Shown here in pieces: positions 10,866 to 23,844 of a stretch of DNA of 64,000 bases (its first letter is position 1; each line of letters opens with the position of its first letter). The position numbers and the translations under genes are program-made. The notes under the pieces are model-generated. The model made no database searches. It was given only the letters and a program-made list of their open reading frames with translations, and was not told where the DNA came from. Origin of the DNA: Chelydra serpentina (taxonomy: Eukaryota > Chordata > Testudines > Chelydridae); assembly GCA_037349315.1 (NCBI GenBank), contig JBAIAC010000278.1, forward strand, positions 62,001 to 126,000, in the 5' to 3' direction.

Positions 10866-13649
10866 CATCATAAATCATTCCTGATTTAGCAAAAACTGAA
10901 ACAGGCTCTTAAATAACCTGGGGGCAAGACAAGGGCATCCAGCATCAGCTTGGCCCAAACAAGCACTTCAGCCACGGCCCAGTGACTTGGTCTGTGTGAG
11001 CTGATCCCCAGGGCTCTGTGGGGAGCAGCCTACAGGATCGGGCCCTTGGCCTGCACCTCCCTCCGTGATGGATCCTGGGAAGCTTCTGAGGTTTGCAGCT
11101 GAGTCTACACATCCTCAGAGCCTTCCAAACCCAATCCCTTCAGTTCTCCCCTGGCCATCTCCTCCCTTGAGAGCTTTTGGCTGGATTCAATGACCCGAGT
11201 TTTGACTGGCTCCAAAAATATGTTTCCTAATATTTCTCCTTTTTCCCCCACACTCCCTGATGCTAACCATAAAACCAGTCCACCACGTGGGTGGAGGAGC
11301 TGCCGGGAGAAGAAAATCCAGCCTAAACCCCATGCCCAGAACAATTTTCCATAGCTGCAGGAGATTCTTACTTTCATATGCCAGTCAGACCTCTTGCTCT
11401 CTCTTCTTTTTTTAAACCCTCTGTAGCGGTTTCTCTTTGTCATTTTAACAACGATGCAAAGACAGAAACGCACCCAGCTCTGCAAAAAGGCAGCCTGTCG
11501 GCAAAGCCGCTCCTTCAGTTGCAACAGAAAGGTGCCCCCGTCTCAGCAAGGACCATCAGGGCAGGTGTTAGAGGGCTCACCTGGCACTCAAGAGACGGGC
11601 TCAGGTTCTTGCACCTCCACAGCCTTCCTGTGTGACCGCGGCCAGCCAAGAGGAGCAAGTGGCACCAAGTTACTCGGAGGTGTGAATATAAACTGCGGCA
11701 ACCCCCCTGGGTGGAGTTGCCGATTTCGGTTTAGCTTAAATGCATTAGGAGCCGGGTTAAACTAGACCAAAATCAGAAGCTTACAGTGATCTAGGAGCAT
11801 CCTTGCAGGGCTCCGCACCCGGTTAAGGTCTTTTCTACACATACAAAATTGTACAGCTTTCACTCTGCTGTTCTCCTTACAGTGGCAGCAATGTCCCTAG
11901 CGTGGCTGCAGTTCTAAAGGTACTTCAGAGGGGTAGGGCTGCCAGCCACACCCGCCTAAGAACCCCCTCCAGCTGCACCCACACAAGGGGCTATCCTGGT
12001 AGTGCTACTCTGCCTGACAGGCCAGGAGTTAAACCAGCGCGACTTTCGCACGCAGACAAGCCCTTCGTTGCTGTGCCTCAGTATCCATCTGTCCCAGCGA
12101 TGGGAGCACTGCCTCCCCTCACCAGGGGCCGGGAGGTGCCCAGGCACCGTGCTTATGGGGGCCAGATAAGTGCAGTAATCCTGGACTCAGTTGGCTTTGC
12201 CCAGGATTACTCTCAGACCCGTCCAGCAGCAAGCCAGCTGTGCGCGGACACCAGGCTGGCGTGGAAGAGCAGGGCCCACCCGGGATCTGGCTGCGCTGAT
12301 GCTGTAGGGTGTAAATGATGCCAGGAGTGGGCTTGGCATGTTGGTTAAACTGCTCTCTACATTGGCCCCTGGGGTAGATTTGCCAGAACGTCGGCTCTCC
12401 CTGAGCACAGGCAAGGAAGGCGAGCCGCAGCTCCAACAGAGCTCTCCAGGGATGGACAAGGGGGATCCTCCCCCCCCCGCCGGCCAATGCAGACAAATGG
12501 GCAGGAGGTGGCATGAAGCCAACCATGCCCCCTGCTCACGCTGTGGGTTGTTAAGGGTCTTCCCTTGCACACCTTCCATGCTCCCCTCCAGCTAGTGCTC
12601 GCTGGCACAGCCCACACTTCGGGAAGCCCTGTGCGAGGAGTGGAACCTGCACAGCCCCGCTCAGCCTGGTCGGTCAGGCAAAAAGCTCCAGTTGGGGGGG
12701 GGGGGGCAGCAGAGAAACGGAGAGGAGAAAGCTCGCGCAGCTGGGTCTGGGTGGGAGGCAGCACTCAGCCGGGGCAGCCTGGCCACCCCCGAGGGGCAGT
12801 TAAGGAATCCCACATGTTCTGAACAGGCTTGTGACGTTTCGGGGGCTCCTGCTGGCTACTAACCCCAGGCGAAAAGCAGCCCCCCAGAACCACAACCCAG
12901 AGCCTTTGGCCAACTGGCTCAGCAGGGGACGTCTGCTGCTCCCAGCCAAAGGGCAGCAGGTGGGCCTCTGGCTGAAATGAGTTCGGTGGGTCTCAGCCCA
13001 GCTCCAGGTGTCCTCCTGAAAACCACCCTTCCTCCCTGGGCCGCCTCAGCAGAGGGGCCAAGGGCTGAATGAGTCATGAAACCTGACCCCAGAGGAGGCA
13101 GGCTGGCAGGAGAGAGTGTGACGCTTGCCCTGGCCCCGGGCTACAGCAACCAAAGGGCATCCAGGTCCACAGCTATCCAGCAGGAACCTTGCCTTGGCCC
13201 CACCTATTTGGCAGTTCCCTGTCCCCCATCTTTTGGCTAAAACTCACTGGCTGCCAGCTGCTCGCTCATGCTCTCCTTGGGGCGAGAAGGAAAAACAAAA
13301 GGGAGGACAGGCCACAATAGACAATGGGCAGAGTTATACTAATTGAGGCAGGGCTCTGGGTTATGCTAATTAGGGGGTAAGGCTCTGGCCTTCCATGTGG
13401 GGCTAGGAGGGAGAGCAGCTTGTCTAACTCGGTACTGGGCAGTCCCCCTTAGGTATTGCAATGGGCCTAACTTCTCCAAAGTCAACAGTCATTCTAGATA
13501 TCCCAGTTGAGGAAAGCTTCACAGGAGTCGATTGCCAGGGGGTGCCTGGCGCCCACCCTGTGAAAACTGGGCTCTTCGAAGAGGCCCCCAGAACCACTTG
13601 TGAAAACATAGGACATGGCGGCTCTCCCTGCAGGAGAGCAGCATGGTTC

Positions 13650-13795
13650 AGCGGACAGAACAGCAGGCTTAGAACTCAGGAGATCCGGCATCAGGGCCCG
13701 GCTCTGCCCTGTGACTCTGGGCAAGCCGGTCTCTCCAGGTCTCAGTCCCGATACATAGAGTGGGGCTAACAACCGCCCTCTCGTATACTTAACAT
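13650..13795 (+). repeat. MIR-like SINE
   Basis: The head (ttcagcggacagaacagcaggc) leads into actcaggagatccgg and tgtgactctgggcaagcc, with gtctcagtcccgatacatagagtggggctaacaa as the core. + strand copy, moderately diverged. Confidence 0.65.
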
Positions 13796-15589
13796 GGGGG
13801 TGGTGCTGGGAGCTTATTAACTGCTGGCCACGTGCTGAACCGGCACGAGCACCGGGCAAGAGAGCCAAAGCAAAGCTGTCGACAAGAGGGGCAGTGTGGC
13901 GGTTGGTGTTGCCAAGGCAGATGCCCGTTGGTAAATCCAAGTGACGTCGATGGGCTGTAGTGAGGGTAACGGTCCGAGTCAGGGTCCCCACGGTACAACA
14001 GGCCGCCAGCACACATGCAGTACATAGAGCAGTGCGGTTCAATACGTCTGCCAGGGCTCCAAATGCCCTGGTGGATGACAGACACATGTTCCCGCATACA
14101 CAGTGTGATACTCCTGTCCCCACCCCCCAGCTTCACACCGACTGCTGCTTCCTCCTCACGCAGCTCAAAATTGTAAAGCTGAGATTTACAACTGGCCCAA
14201 AGTGCCGGAGGAAACCAGATCACGGCAGCTTTTATGGAGCCCTCATTAGGAGCTGGCAGGTATGCCGAGAATGTCACAGCTAATTACATCTGTGATCAGA
14301 GGGAGTGGGGGACAAAGGGGGCACATACACACACACACCAACATTAAACCAACCCGAGGCTGGCTGGGTCCTTGGCCTACAGACCAGAGAGGGCGTGTGC
14401 CAGCAGGCTGGGGGATACAAGGATGAGGGAGGGAATGGAGCAGCAGAGGGATTTGCGAGCATCACTGGTGGGACAAGAGGGAAGGACTCCAAAGGGGAAG
14501 ATTTGTGGGGCTGTGAGCATCTTGGCTCAAGCATGGACCAGCCCGTAGGGACCTCAGAGCAAACAACATAGGACAGACCAGTCGTGGACTTCCTGATGCC
14601 AACCCATGAGCTCCTTGCACGGGCTGGCGTGGGTACCAGCCCCATTAGCTAATTGTCCAGTTCAGATTTGGTGTTGATCCAGTCCTCGCCCACCTAGCAC
14701 TGGGGTCCTCTGTACCTTTGCACTACGTGGCGTAAGCACCATCTTACCCCGGCTCCTTCCCGCTCCTGTGATGTTACTCTCTCCATTCTCCATCCCTACT
14801 CTCCCTTGCCCCAGTGCCTGCGTTTCGGTCCCATGCGGCCCTCTGGGACAATTCTGGGTCCGTTAATACAAAATCTCCCCCCACGGAACCACCTTGCTGT
14901 AACCAGCCACTTCTTCAAGACAAAGCCAAGGGGCGAGCTGGCTCTGCAGGGACTGCACGTCACTATCAGCCCTGGGCTATGCGGTACCTTGCTCTGGCTG
15001 TCTCTGGATAATTCTTTCCTGGCTGCTATTCTCGTTCTGCCTGGACAGGATTCGATTCTCTCTCTGGGATGTTTCTTTGAGCTGGGACCATCCAAGAGCC
15101 TGCGGTTCCCTGGTGTGAAACACCGGGATGGGCTCAGTTGAGTTCTAGACAGGTGCATCCATATCACAAACTGTCCCCTAGCTAGCTGCCCCTCCGATCT
15201 GGCCTCTGAAGATAAAACACAGATTGAATGGGAAGCAGAGACTGGACTCTCCCAGCCTTGTCTGACAGCTACCAAGCTGGGGCCTTCCCAGCAGCGCTAG
15301 TCACAGCTGCACTCTAGTTTTTGAAAGGTGCGTGCAGCTCCTTTTCCGAGGTGCTGAGCCCGGCCAAGGTCTCAGGGACGCCAGAAGGCAGGAGGGGGCC
15401 CAGGTCCCTAACAGACTCACCCCACTGATGTACATTCGCAGACCAGTTGCTTTCAGAGGAAAGGGGAAAGTGAAAGGGAAATAGGGTTGTCCCTGGAGCA
15501 TGGAGAGTCAGGAAAGTGACTTCCCACACCCCAGCTCTGCTCCCCCTCCTCCCACTGCCAGGAGCTATTCCCAGCTATAGGAGGGTACA

Positions 15590-15770
15590 GGGGTCGTGAG
15601 GCCCTGGATTCAGTTCCTGACTCTGCCACAGACTTCCTGGGTGACCTAGGACAAATCACTTAGTTTCTGTGCCTCAGTTTCCCCACCTGTACAATGGGGA
15701 TAACTGGTGAGATACACTGATGGGAGGTAGATAACCTGAGATACTTGTTAGCTGTGCTGTGGTAGCACCC
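15590..15770 (+). repeat. MIR-like SINE
   Basis: Contains ctggattcagttcctgactctgccacagacttcctgggtgacctagg, then cacttagtttctgtgcctcagtttccccacctgtacaatggggataac. This is a good MIR match by pattern, on the + strand. Confidence 0.8.
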
Positions 15771-17584
15771 GAGAGTTCCACTGATGGACCATAACCCCAT
15801 GGGACCAGGTGCTGTACAGACACCTGGGAAAACAGCCAGGCCCTGCCCTCCCTGGTCCCCTATTACAGTAGCATCAGATCAGTACCTGAGCTAGATAAGC
15901 CTGGATTGCTCAAACACGAGGGCCCCAGCTGCAGGTTCTGTCGCATACTGGCTGGTAACTCCCACCACTATGTTATTATTAAAGGGTCTATAATAGTACT
16001 GAACCCCCATCTCCAAACTGCCACCTACTACACACCCGGAGGCAAAGAGGGAGGGTAGCAGCTGACCGAGCATCTGGAGCTCTAGATGGAATCTAGACCT
16101 CTTGGTTCCACTCCTCCAGGGCGACAGTGGTTCCGCCGGAGTGGTGCACGGGGCTGGGCTGAGGGTTGGGGTAGGTCAGCCCACTTGTAACATTCCTGGT
16201 GGGTTGGCTGGTTTGCTTCGAAGGACGATGTCAAAAGTTTAATGAGCGCTCGGTCGCTTTTGTTCTGGTGGCGTCTCCCCCGAGGCTGCTGGGAGCTGCG
16301 CCCCGCATCACCTGCTTCTCCCGGCCCTCGGCTGACCTCATTCAGAGACAGAGGGTGCAGGCACGCAGGGGCATGGAGGGCAGACAAATTAGGACAGGGA
16401 CAGAGCCAGTTACCTCCATCCTGGTGACCACCCACAGCCATGGCAGAGGGAGGGGGTGCAACCCCATGCCAGCTATGCCAAAAACTGGCTCTCCTAACCT
16501 CCCCCCTCCGTTGCCTAATAAGACTGTTTGCATGCAACGTTCACAGTAATTATACCAGCAAGCAGGGAGCTTGGCTGGGATCCACCGATCCTGCTGACTC
16601 CATAGGAGGAGACACCAGTGGTGCCTGTGACGCGAGGACTGTAATGCTAGCGGCAGGGCGAACACCCTGGAGAGGTGGGCACAGGCCAATGCACCCCGCC
16701 CCTGATCAAGCACACACGGGTCCCACAGTGCTGTACCAGGCAGCAGCCCGTCCGTGGCACAACAAATGGTTTGGGGCAATTTTCATCCAATGGACCCAGC
16801 CTAAACTCAGCCGTGGGCTGTCCCTTGGTTCTCCAAGGTCTCATGGGCACAGTCCACAGCCAGTAGACCCAGTGGAACACAGTAGACCACCGTGGAAGGA
16901 CAAAGGGCTGCGCTGACCCTGTTGCGGAGCAGTTCCAAGCTGATGGTTAGAGCCCTACACCACCACCTCCTCCTCAGGGACATCCCTGTCTTCTGAAGGC
17001 TAGGAGAACAAAACCCAACTGTCCTGACCATTCGTCCCCCATCAACCACGTCTTTATAAACCTCAGCCTACCATCCTGTAGGGCTAAGCTGCAGCTTTGC
17101 ACAGGGCGCTGGGACCAAAGCTTTGGAGCAGCCAAGGATCCATGCTTATGGACACTTCCACCTGCCGCCGTACGTGCTTCTGAACCTTGCTTCACACCTG
17201 GGATAAGCTGTCCTTGATGGAGAAAGGCCAAGCAGGCTGGGGAGCAGCAAAGCAGAGGGGCAGGTCACCCTGGGGCTGCCGCGAGCGTGGCGGGAGCAGA
17301 ATGGGACGCACACAACTGTGGAGAGAGAATAAAGGTCCTCACTCTATTCCCCACTCCCCCGGAGTCTTTTTTCTTCCAAGGCACCTGGGATGAGATTGGA
17401 GGGGGAAAATCCCCCAGTTATTGAAAACCTCTTCCCTTCTGAGACCCCCCGACAAGTCAATTACACTACATAGGAGCAACAGGGAACACCTAACATCTGA
17501 CCCTCATCTCTGGGAGCTCCTGGCTCAGCAGAAGAGAAGCAACAGGTTCTGTTGAGTCCCCTCACTCCACCCTTATACCTGAGC

Positions 17585-17690
17585 ACAGGGACTGTGGGAT
17601 TCTCCGGCCTGTGCTATGAAGGAGGTCAGACTAGAGGACCATAGTGGTTCCTTCTGGCCTTGTCATCTCTGAATATATGGCATGTCCATG
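17585..17690 (+). mobile_element. CR1 LINE 3'-end fragment
   Basis: The sequence gggattctccggcctgtgctatgaaggaggtcagactagaggaccatagtggttccttctggcctt matches the remembered 3' UTR of reptile/bird CR1 elements and ends near a decayed tail. It is a severely 5'-truncated copy without coding sequence. Confidence 0.65.
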
Positions 17691-18052
17691 CAGCATGCAG
17701 CACAATGGGGCTCTGGCCTGGCTGAGCTCCGGGCACCATGCTTCCAGTGTGGTAGTGCCAAGAGCAGATACAGTATGACAGCAATGAGAAGTGTCATCTG
17801 GGGCGGAAGAGTTGACTGCAGGAGCGATCTGGGGAAGAGAGGACAGCCCAGCTCACTCACTCCTCTTCAGGCCTTGGCCAGAGCATGTGCCTCCCGAAGC
17901 ACGTCCTCACATGGCCAACTATGGCACACGCCCCTCCCTCCGGCTTCCAGCTTGAGTGCACCTAGCAACCAGAGCTGCTGGAGGGAGGCGTGTAACACAG
18001 ATGTGTACTTCAGAAAGGGGCAGGACTGAGGGGAACCACCATGGAGTTAGTT

Positions 18053-18275
18053 CAGTGGTTCTTAAACGTTTGTACTGGTAGTCCCTTTCACATAGAAAGC
18101 CCCTGGGTGCTATCCCGTCTTACAAACTAAAAACAAACACTTTTTATATATTTAACACCATTATAAATGCTGGAGGCAAAGCGGGGTTTGGGGTAGAGGC
18201 TGACAGCTCATGACCCCCCATGTAAGAACCTTGTGACCCCCTGAAGGGTCCCAACCCCCAGTTTGAGAACCCCTG
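18053..18275. mobile_element. hAT-type MITE (223 bp)
   Basis: The element starts CAGTGGTTCTTAAAC and its right end read in reverse is CAGGGGTTCTCAAAC, so the ends are imperfect inverted repeats. Flanks agttagtt (18045-18052) and agttaatg (18276-18283) match in 6 of 8 positions, fitting a worn 8-bp target duplication. The short internal sequence (ttttatatatttaacaccattataaatgctggagg...) has no transposase, so it is a non-autonomous copy of a family I recall from reptile genomes. Confidence 0.75.
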
Positions 18276-18294
18276 AGTTAATGTCCAGACCTGT

Positions 18295-18600
18295 TCTTGC
18301 AAGGGAGAGGAGCCAGGATGCCTGGGTTCTACTGCCAGCTCCAACACCAACTCCCGCTTTCAAAATGTTTCACAAAACCATCATCGAGCCCAAGTTTCCC
18401 CACAGACAGGGGCCCAGAGGCTCCCTGAAATGTCTTGACAACTACCACTCAACCAATCCAGAAACAGAGCTTGGAACAGAAGCCAGGACTCCAGACTCCC
18501 AACCCCTGCCCCCACCCACTAGACATTACCGCTTCTGAAGATAGGAATAGAACCCAGGAGTCCTGACACCAAAGCCTCTGCTCTAAGCCTTGGTGTAGAG
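18295..18600 (-). repeat. MIR-like SINE remnants
   Basis: Reverse-oriented landmarks are gcccaagtttccccacagacaggggcccagagg and gaatagaacccaggagtcctgacaccaaagcctctgctct. A short + oriented head (gagccaggatgcctgggttct) lies at the left. Probably two fused, decayed copies. Confidence 0.5.
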
Positions 18601-19415
18601 ATGCCAGTCTTCCTGCTTTAGCTACTCAGCACCGTTCCTTCTGGCCTGAAAAATATTCAGGGTAGTGAAATTATATTCATTATATAGAAAATCCATCCCG
18701 GGCCTTGGATTCTGGAGGCACTGTGGACTAGATCACCCAACAGGCCTTCCTGAGCTCCGATTTCTAGGGGGAAAGCACAGCTGACTCACGGCCCAAGCAA
18801 GCTGCGCAAATCACACTTTAACTAGTCCTGAACCCCTTGGGTTAGCCGGAGACCCCAGGTATTGAGCCAATCGCAGCAGCAGCTCACCAAGTCCCAGTTG
18901 TTGCAAGGTGGATATCGAGCTATTTATTTTGTAAACAGCCCATTCAACTCCAAACGCAGGGAGGAGGGGAAGAGCGTGGCCAGAACTAGAATTGTTCAGG
19001 TGCACCTCAAGACACAGCAGTACGGAATAGGAAGGGCCCTTGCTGTGAAACTAACCAGCCCTTATAACAACTGGGGGCAGGGGGAAATAACACAACTTCA
19101 AGCAAGGGGGGTTACCTACAGCCAGTTTCAAGGCGACTCCGGAAGAGTTTTCAGTGCAGGCCTGTAAGATATTTAAAACTGTGGGGAGGGGAAGGAAGGG
19201 ACAGGAGAAATCTTAAAGCGAATTGCTCTTTATTACCCCCCTCCCCTCTCTCTCACATGCTCTCAGGCTCTGCTTTTGTTTCCTTATTTTTCTGAATTTA
19301 AACACAAGAAGTTTCCAACCCAGCCACAACGACTCAGGGGCAGGAGGCCATTGGGGTGAAGGGGACAGTGCGAGCGGGAAGATGTGTTTGTGTTTCTTTG
19401 TGAAGGGGCATGTGT

Positions 19416-19416
<1 letters not shown>

Positions 19417-19462
<46 letters not shown>
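19417..19462 (+). repeat. (CA)23 microsatellite
   Basis: An uninterrupted CA dinucleotide run of 46 bases, preceded by tgtgtg. Any translated frame across it is an artefact. Confidence 0.98.
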
Positions 19463-19464
<2 letters not shown>

Positions 19465-20389
19465 GTGCCCATCTCTCTTCTCTCACCCCACCTCCTCCTT
19501 CCCTTCACATTGTGCGAGCCCAACCATCTCTCCCTCTCCCGCCCCCCACCGGCCTGACCTATAGTCCCACTTGCGTTTTCAGCCCAAGCGTCTGCTGTGA
19601 AAAGTGACTTCATGCTGAATTTGGGCGCTGCGCAGCGTTACCAGCTCTCACGCTGCAAGCCCTGGCCCTCCTTTTCTTTCGCTCGCTTTCCCACACTTTC
19701 CCCCGCTCATTGTGTGCCCGCTGCTTTTTTTCTCCACCTATTCAGCCCAAATTAGTCACGAGCGGCTCCCAGCTTGGAGAGAAAAAATAAATTAGGTGGT
19801 GTTTTAAACACAGTGTGATTAGAATGATTTCCCCCCCACACCACAGAGGGGAAAGCCCAGCATTTAAAAGAAGCAGTGTCCTCTACAAAATAAACTCCCA
19901 CCAAGCGGGAAAAAGAAGCAGGGGGGAGAGAAAGGGGAGGGGAGATTGCTACAGGCAGCGATGCCCCCGGTAGCACTGGCTGCTGGAGGCAGCTGCTGGA
20001 CCAGGGCAGGGAATACAGAAAGTGCCTATATACAGGCAAAGGGAGAGAGCGGTCGATAAAGGAGAAGGGAGGGAGCAGACCTGGGTTTATCATTAGATTG
20101 CTCCCATGGCCAAAGGAAATTCACCCAGAACAAGGAGAGGGAGGTGAAATGGGGGAGCAAGAGACACTCAGGTAGTTTTACCAGAGCACAGGGGAGAGAT
20201 CCATTTGAGGATGGGTGGAGGGGAGAGACTGCCTGGGGAGAGGAAGGGGTAGAATATGCATTAGTGCCTCTAGAGCGTGAGGAATGATTTGGAATGGCCG
20301 AGAGAATGTGCAGTGGAGGTACTGTCCATATCTGTAGTGATCCCATATGCCCAAGGGAAACTGAACAAGCTGTGCTTCTGTGGTTTCTA

Positions 20390-20640
20390 GAGGCAACAGG
20401 GGCTAGGTTCCCGTGGTCAGACAACAGGAAGGCAAGACAGGATATCTGGCTTCTATTCCCAGCTCTGGGAAGAGAAAATGTTGACTAGTTCGAACAGGAG
20501 ACTGAAGTCAGGACTCTTGGGTTCTGTTCCTGCCTCAGGAAGGGGAGTGTAATCAAGTGGTCAGAGCACAAGCATGGAAATTGGAACTCCTGGGTTCTAC
20601 GCCCAACTCTGCTGTACATGTCAGCCTGTACAAAGGGGAC
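20390..20640 (+). repeat. Tandem MIR-like SINE heads
   Basis: Three successive units each carry a version of 'aggactcctgggttctattcccagctctgggaagg' (near 20440, 20510 and 20590). This is the head region of a MIR-type SINE repeated in tandem without the core, a form I recall as frequent in turtle DNA. Confidence 0.6.
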
Positions 20641-21408
20641 CCCCCTTACCTACCACCCGGGGGGGGATTAGGGATTTGAGTACCACCAGAACCCCTCCCT
20701 GCAGTACTGTCAAACAGCCGATCATTAATACCACTTGGGTAGTATACAGAGAAGTACAGGAAGTGATCAAAAATAAAGCAGCCAAGGACACAAAAGGATA
20801 TTTGCACTTGCCAAGCAGACCAAGGGCAATCCTAGAACTGAGAGCATCTGACTTCTTAGCACCAAATAATAAACAAAGGAGGCCTGGGCACTATATACCC
20901 AGCACCCTGCATGTGCAAGATGCTTTGCAGAACAATTGAAAGCAGAGTCACTACTCCAAAGGGCTTGCAAAGTTTAATGAGGTCAACAGGAAGCAAAGAG
21001 GAATGCTGTATCCAACTGAAACGATAGGGAAGAATTTAGGGATGCAGAATCGGCTAAGAACTGGGGTTTGTCCAGGATGCGAGGGGTTAACAAAAAGTAT
21101 CATGGGATCTTTCAGGACTACAAGTGCTCAGGACCTCTGTGTTCATTCGAAGGCATGGGGCACAGTACACCGTGGGAAGCCATTTAAACCAGGGCAGAAT
21201 GGCCGTAAATCGCATTTTCATTTGGCCATGGGAATGACGTTCACTGTGCATGGGTGTAAAGAATAACACAAGATGCAGAGCCAGAGAGAATCAGACCCCA
21301 GGGATATCTGGCTCCATGCTAGCACTGCCCAACCCTGACATCACAGGAAAAGCACGGTTACATCTCACACCAAATAGGCAGATACAGGTGTTGCCTTGAA
21401 GAAGCAGT

Positions 21409-21414
21409 TTTATT
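21409..21414 (-). terminator. Candidate SARNP poly(A) signal
   Basis: TTTATT on the + strand reads AATAAA on the - strand. It is the first canonical signal downstream of the SARNP stop that I can find, about 2.4 kb away. A variant ATTAAA on the - strand lies nearer, at 22738-22743, and either could be used. Confidence 0.4.
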
Positions 21415-23802
21415 ATGAAACCAAGAGTGAAATGCAGTATTTGTCCTGGCACACTTCAAAACATTTCAAGCAAATAACCAGCAAAAAGTCATGAGCGGAA
21501 TAGAAAATACATATTACAAAATCCTACATACAAAACAAAACCAAAAACCCAGAATAAGGTTATTCCATTAAGTTTGGAAGGAGACCGGGGGGGCTTCGGT
21601 TCATTCTACCATTGACACCCCAAGACACACACACTGCAACCTGGATCCTATAGTTGCTGGGCAAGCAAACCAACCTCAGATATTGCTTAGAATCACCTGG
21701 GGCATACAGCTGAGACATCAGCCTGCGCGCATCAGTGGTGCAGAACACAAGCAATTTGAAGACCTCTACATTTAAAGAAAAATATATTGCTTTTCAAGAG
21801 CCAGGCTGGCGCCTTTGTCCAACCTACTGTACAGACAGAGCTGCTGTTCTCCAGCATCTGAAGGAAGTGTGAGAGACTGGTGCAAACACATCTTTCCAAC
21901 AGAGGGCATGGTCAGAAGCAACAATCCCTGGATGCAAATTTCTGAAGCACAGGCACATTCCAACCAAAATGGACATTTAAAGCCAAGATCAATCAAGGGG
22001 AAATCTGCCCAGCTGTTCTATTTTTCTGGGGACCTTGACATAAGTTTAAGGGGAAAAGATAAGATGTTAGACGCACAAGGAATACCTGTGTGTAAAAGAA
22101 CCTATTAAGCAAACAAAGAAAGGCACCATACGTCTTCCCCCTCTACTGAATCACTGCTAATAACGTAGCTATTGGCTTCAGAGGCCTAGAGCAAAGCATG
22201 GGACAACAGCTCCCTGGTATTAGCGAACACTCTTGCTCCATCTACACAACTTAACATGGAGAACGGATTCCTACAGCTCCCTGAAAACAGAAGGTGCCGT
22301 TTGATATGCACCTTTTGTCTGGTTAGCCTAACAAGTTGTTTCGCTCCTGTACCAAGCACACTGCAGGGAAAATGGAGACCTTAATGTGACAGGAGGGAAA
22401 TTCGCTTAAGTTCAGATGCAGAACAGGTTCACTGCCACACCTTTTCAAACCACGTATTCCCAGGACAAGGTTGGTGCTGTTACCTTTTGCAAGAAGTGAG
22501 GCAGAGAAGGCTGATTTAAGAGTGTGTGAAGTGTTAACCAGCCTGACTGAGCTAGTCTGGATGTTAGATGAGGACAACACAAAATTCAACCTGGGAATAA
22601 AAACTGAGGAAAGGAATTTTTTTTAAAGGCAAAAGAAATATCTCACTAACCTTCAAGGAGCTCTGAACAGTTATACTAAATGCCACAAGCCCCAGAACGG
22701 CCCCTAGAGGCAGGTGAAGTGCAGCAGCCCAAGTGGGTTTAATCTGTAGATGTTCTGGTATTCCCCTCTCCTTATTCCAAGGCTTTGGCCTTGATCTTCT
22801 GCCAATCACCAGCTGCTGCTCCAACCCATTCCCCACTAGATCACCCCTGGGAGCAGAGGTAGCTGAGAAAGACCCTTTAACATACAGGGTGGTTTGTGAA
22901 GCTTAAAGTCTATCTGATCCAAGAATTACTACTATGTTTTTTGGCAATACCGTACAATATATTAGGAAGGCCCTTCCCTGGCCAGCAAACACGATGTCAC
23001 AAGCTGGGAGGGGCAACCTAAGTAGAAGCGGATGATCCACAGCAGAACCTAAGTAAGGATGCAGGTGCACTTGAGCTGAAGAATGGTTTTAGCCAGGCTA
23101 CTGGTGTGCATGCTGAACTTAACGAGTGATTTCCCCAGGCTGAAGGAGGGAGAGGAGGGTTTCTTTGCCCAGGGCAGCCCAGAGAAATGGAGACAATAAA
23201 AAACAGCCACGTTTAAATAAAAGGGAGGCTCCAGGTAGTTCCTGCTTTAAGTGGCATAACCCGCCTCTCAACCCAAGGGTGCAACTCCCCAAGACATAGC
23301 AGGGACAGCAAACCCTTCTCCAATTTTATCCCTGAATGGCATTATCCTTTCCTCATCCGACATCTGACAGATGCTTGGCCACTCCAGTTCTTCTTCCTCA
23401 CTACCTAGCTTCATCCCTGCACCTTGTGTGGGCATTTACATCAGTGCACAATGGGGGGTAAAACGCTTCCAATGTTGATGCGGTGGCATTACACACCTGC
23501 TTTGCATTGCTGTAAATAACTACACAAGTGGCAGGGGAATGGAGAACTGGGCACTGGGATTTCTACCCACCACACATACAAGAAGAACATTTTTGCTCTG
23601 TATATTTTTTTTTTTAAACTTCACAATTGAAAAAATAAGCAGCACAACTGTACAGCTATCAGGGATTCTCTATTAGGTCCTGTGTGGGGAAGAGAGCCTA
23701 CACGCCTTACTAGTGCTACAGTGTGTGTGGCAGGGGAAGGGAGGGAAAGAGAGAGCGAGAGCGTGCTCCCCCCAAACAGGTAAAGCCTAACATGGACAGA
23801 CA
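21415..23802 (-). other. SARNP: Probable SARNP 3' UTR
   Basis: This follows the SARNP stop codon on the - strand and contains no recognisable gene. Its left part is AT-rich and UTR-like. An A13 tract in transcript sense (23607-23619) lies about 190 bases after the stop and could prime cDNA internally. The true 3' end is not determinable without transcript data. Confidence 0.45.
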
Positions 23803-23844
23803 TCAGACAATCCCAAAGCGTTCTGCTCTTTTCCTCTTCTTTGC
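23803..23844 (-). CDS. SARNP: SARNP last coding exon
   Basis: It encodes [13 protein letters not shown] followed by TGA (23803-23805). The acceptor is ctttgcag-like (ccttttgcag, AG at 23846-23845). It carries the final RxxRFG motif. The last residue is Val where I recall Ala in human SARNP. Confidence 0.95.
   Translation of the reverse strand, partial: AKKRKRAERFGIV

Larger units (their letters stand above)
10311..21400. other. Intergenic region between converging GDF11 and SARNP
   Basis: About 11 kb without a recognisable gene. It holds MIR-like SINEs, one CR1 tail, one hAT MITE, a fragment of another DNA-transposon-like repeat (about 11815-11935), a G14 run near 12692 and a long CA repeat. 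Frames of 100-200 codons are found in the GC-rich 11.9-14.3 kb part on both strands, but they overlap one another and match no family I recognise. Confidence 0.7.

Noticed and set aside
11902..14283. Cluster of 100-210-codon frames on both strands
   Set aside because: They overlap in all frames in GC-rich DNA where stops are rare, include SINE sequence, and show no domain or codon pattern I recognise.
19213..19613. Cysteine/valine and histidine/threonine-rich frames
   Set aside because: They translate the CA/GT microsatellite.
23605..23620. Poly(T) run as the SARNP mRNA end (A-tail of a processed copy)
   Set aside because: It lies inside the gene's own intact, intron-containing locus with no canonical signal just before it, so it is more likely an internal A-rich tract of the 3' UTR.
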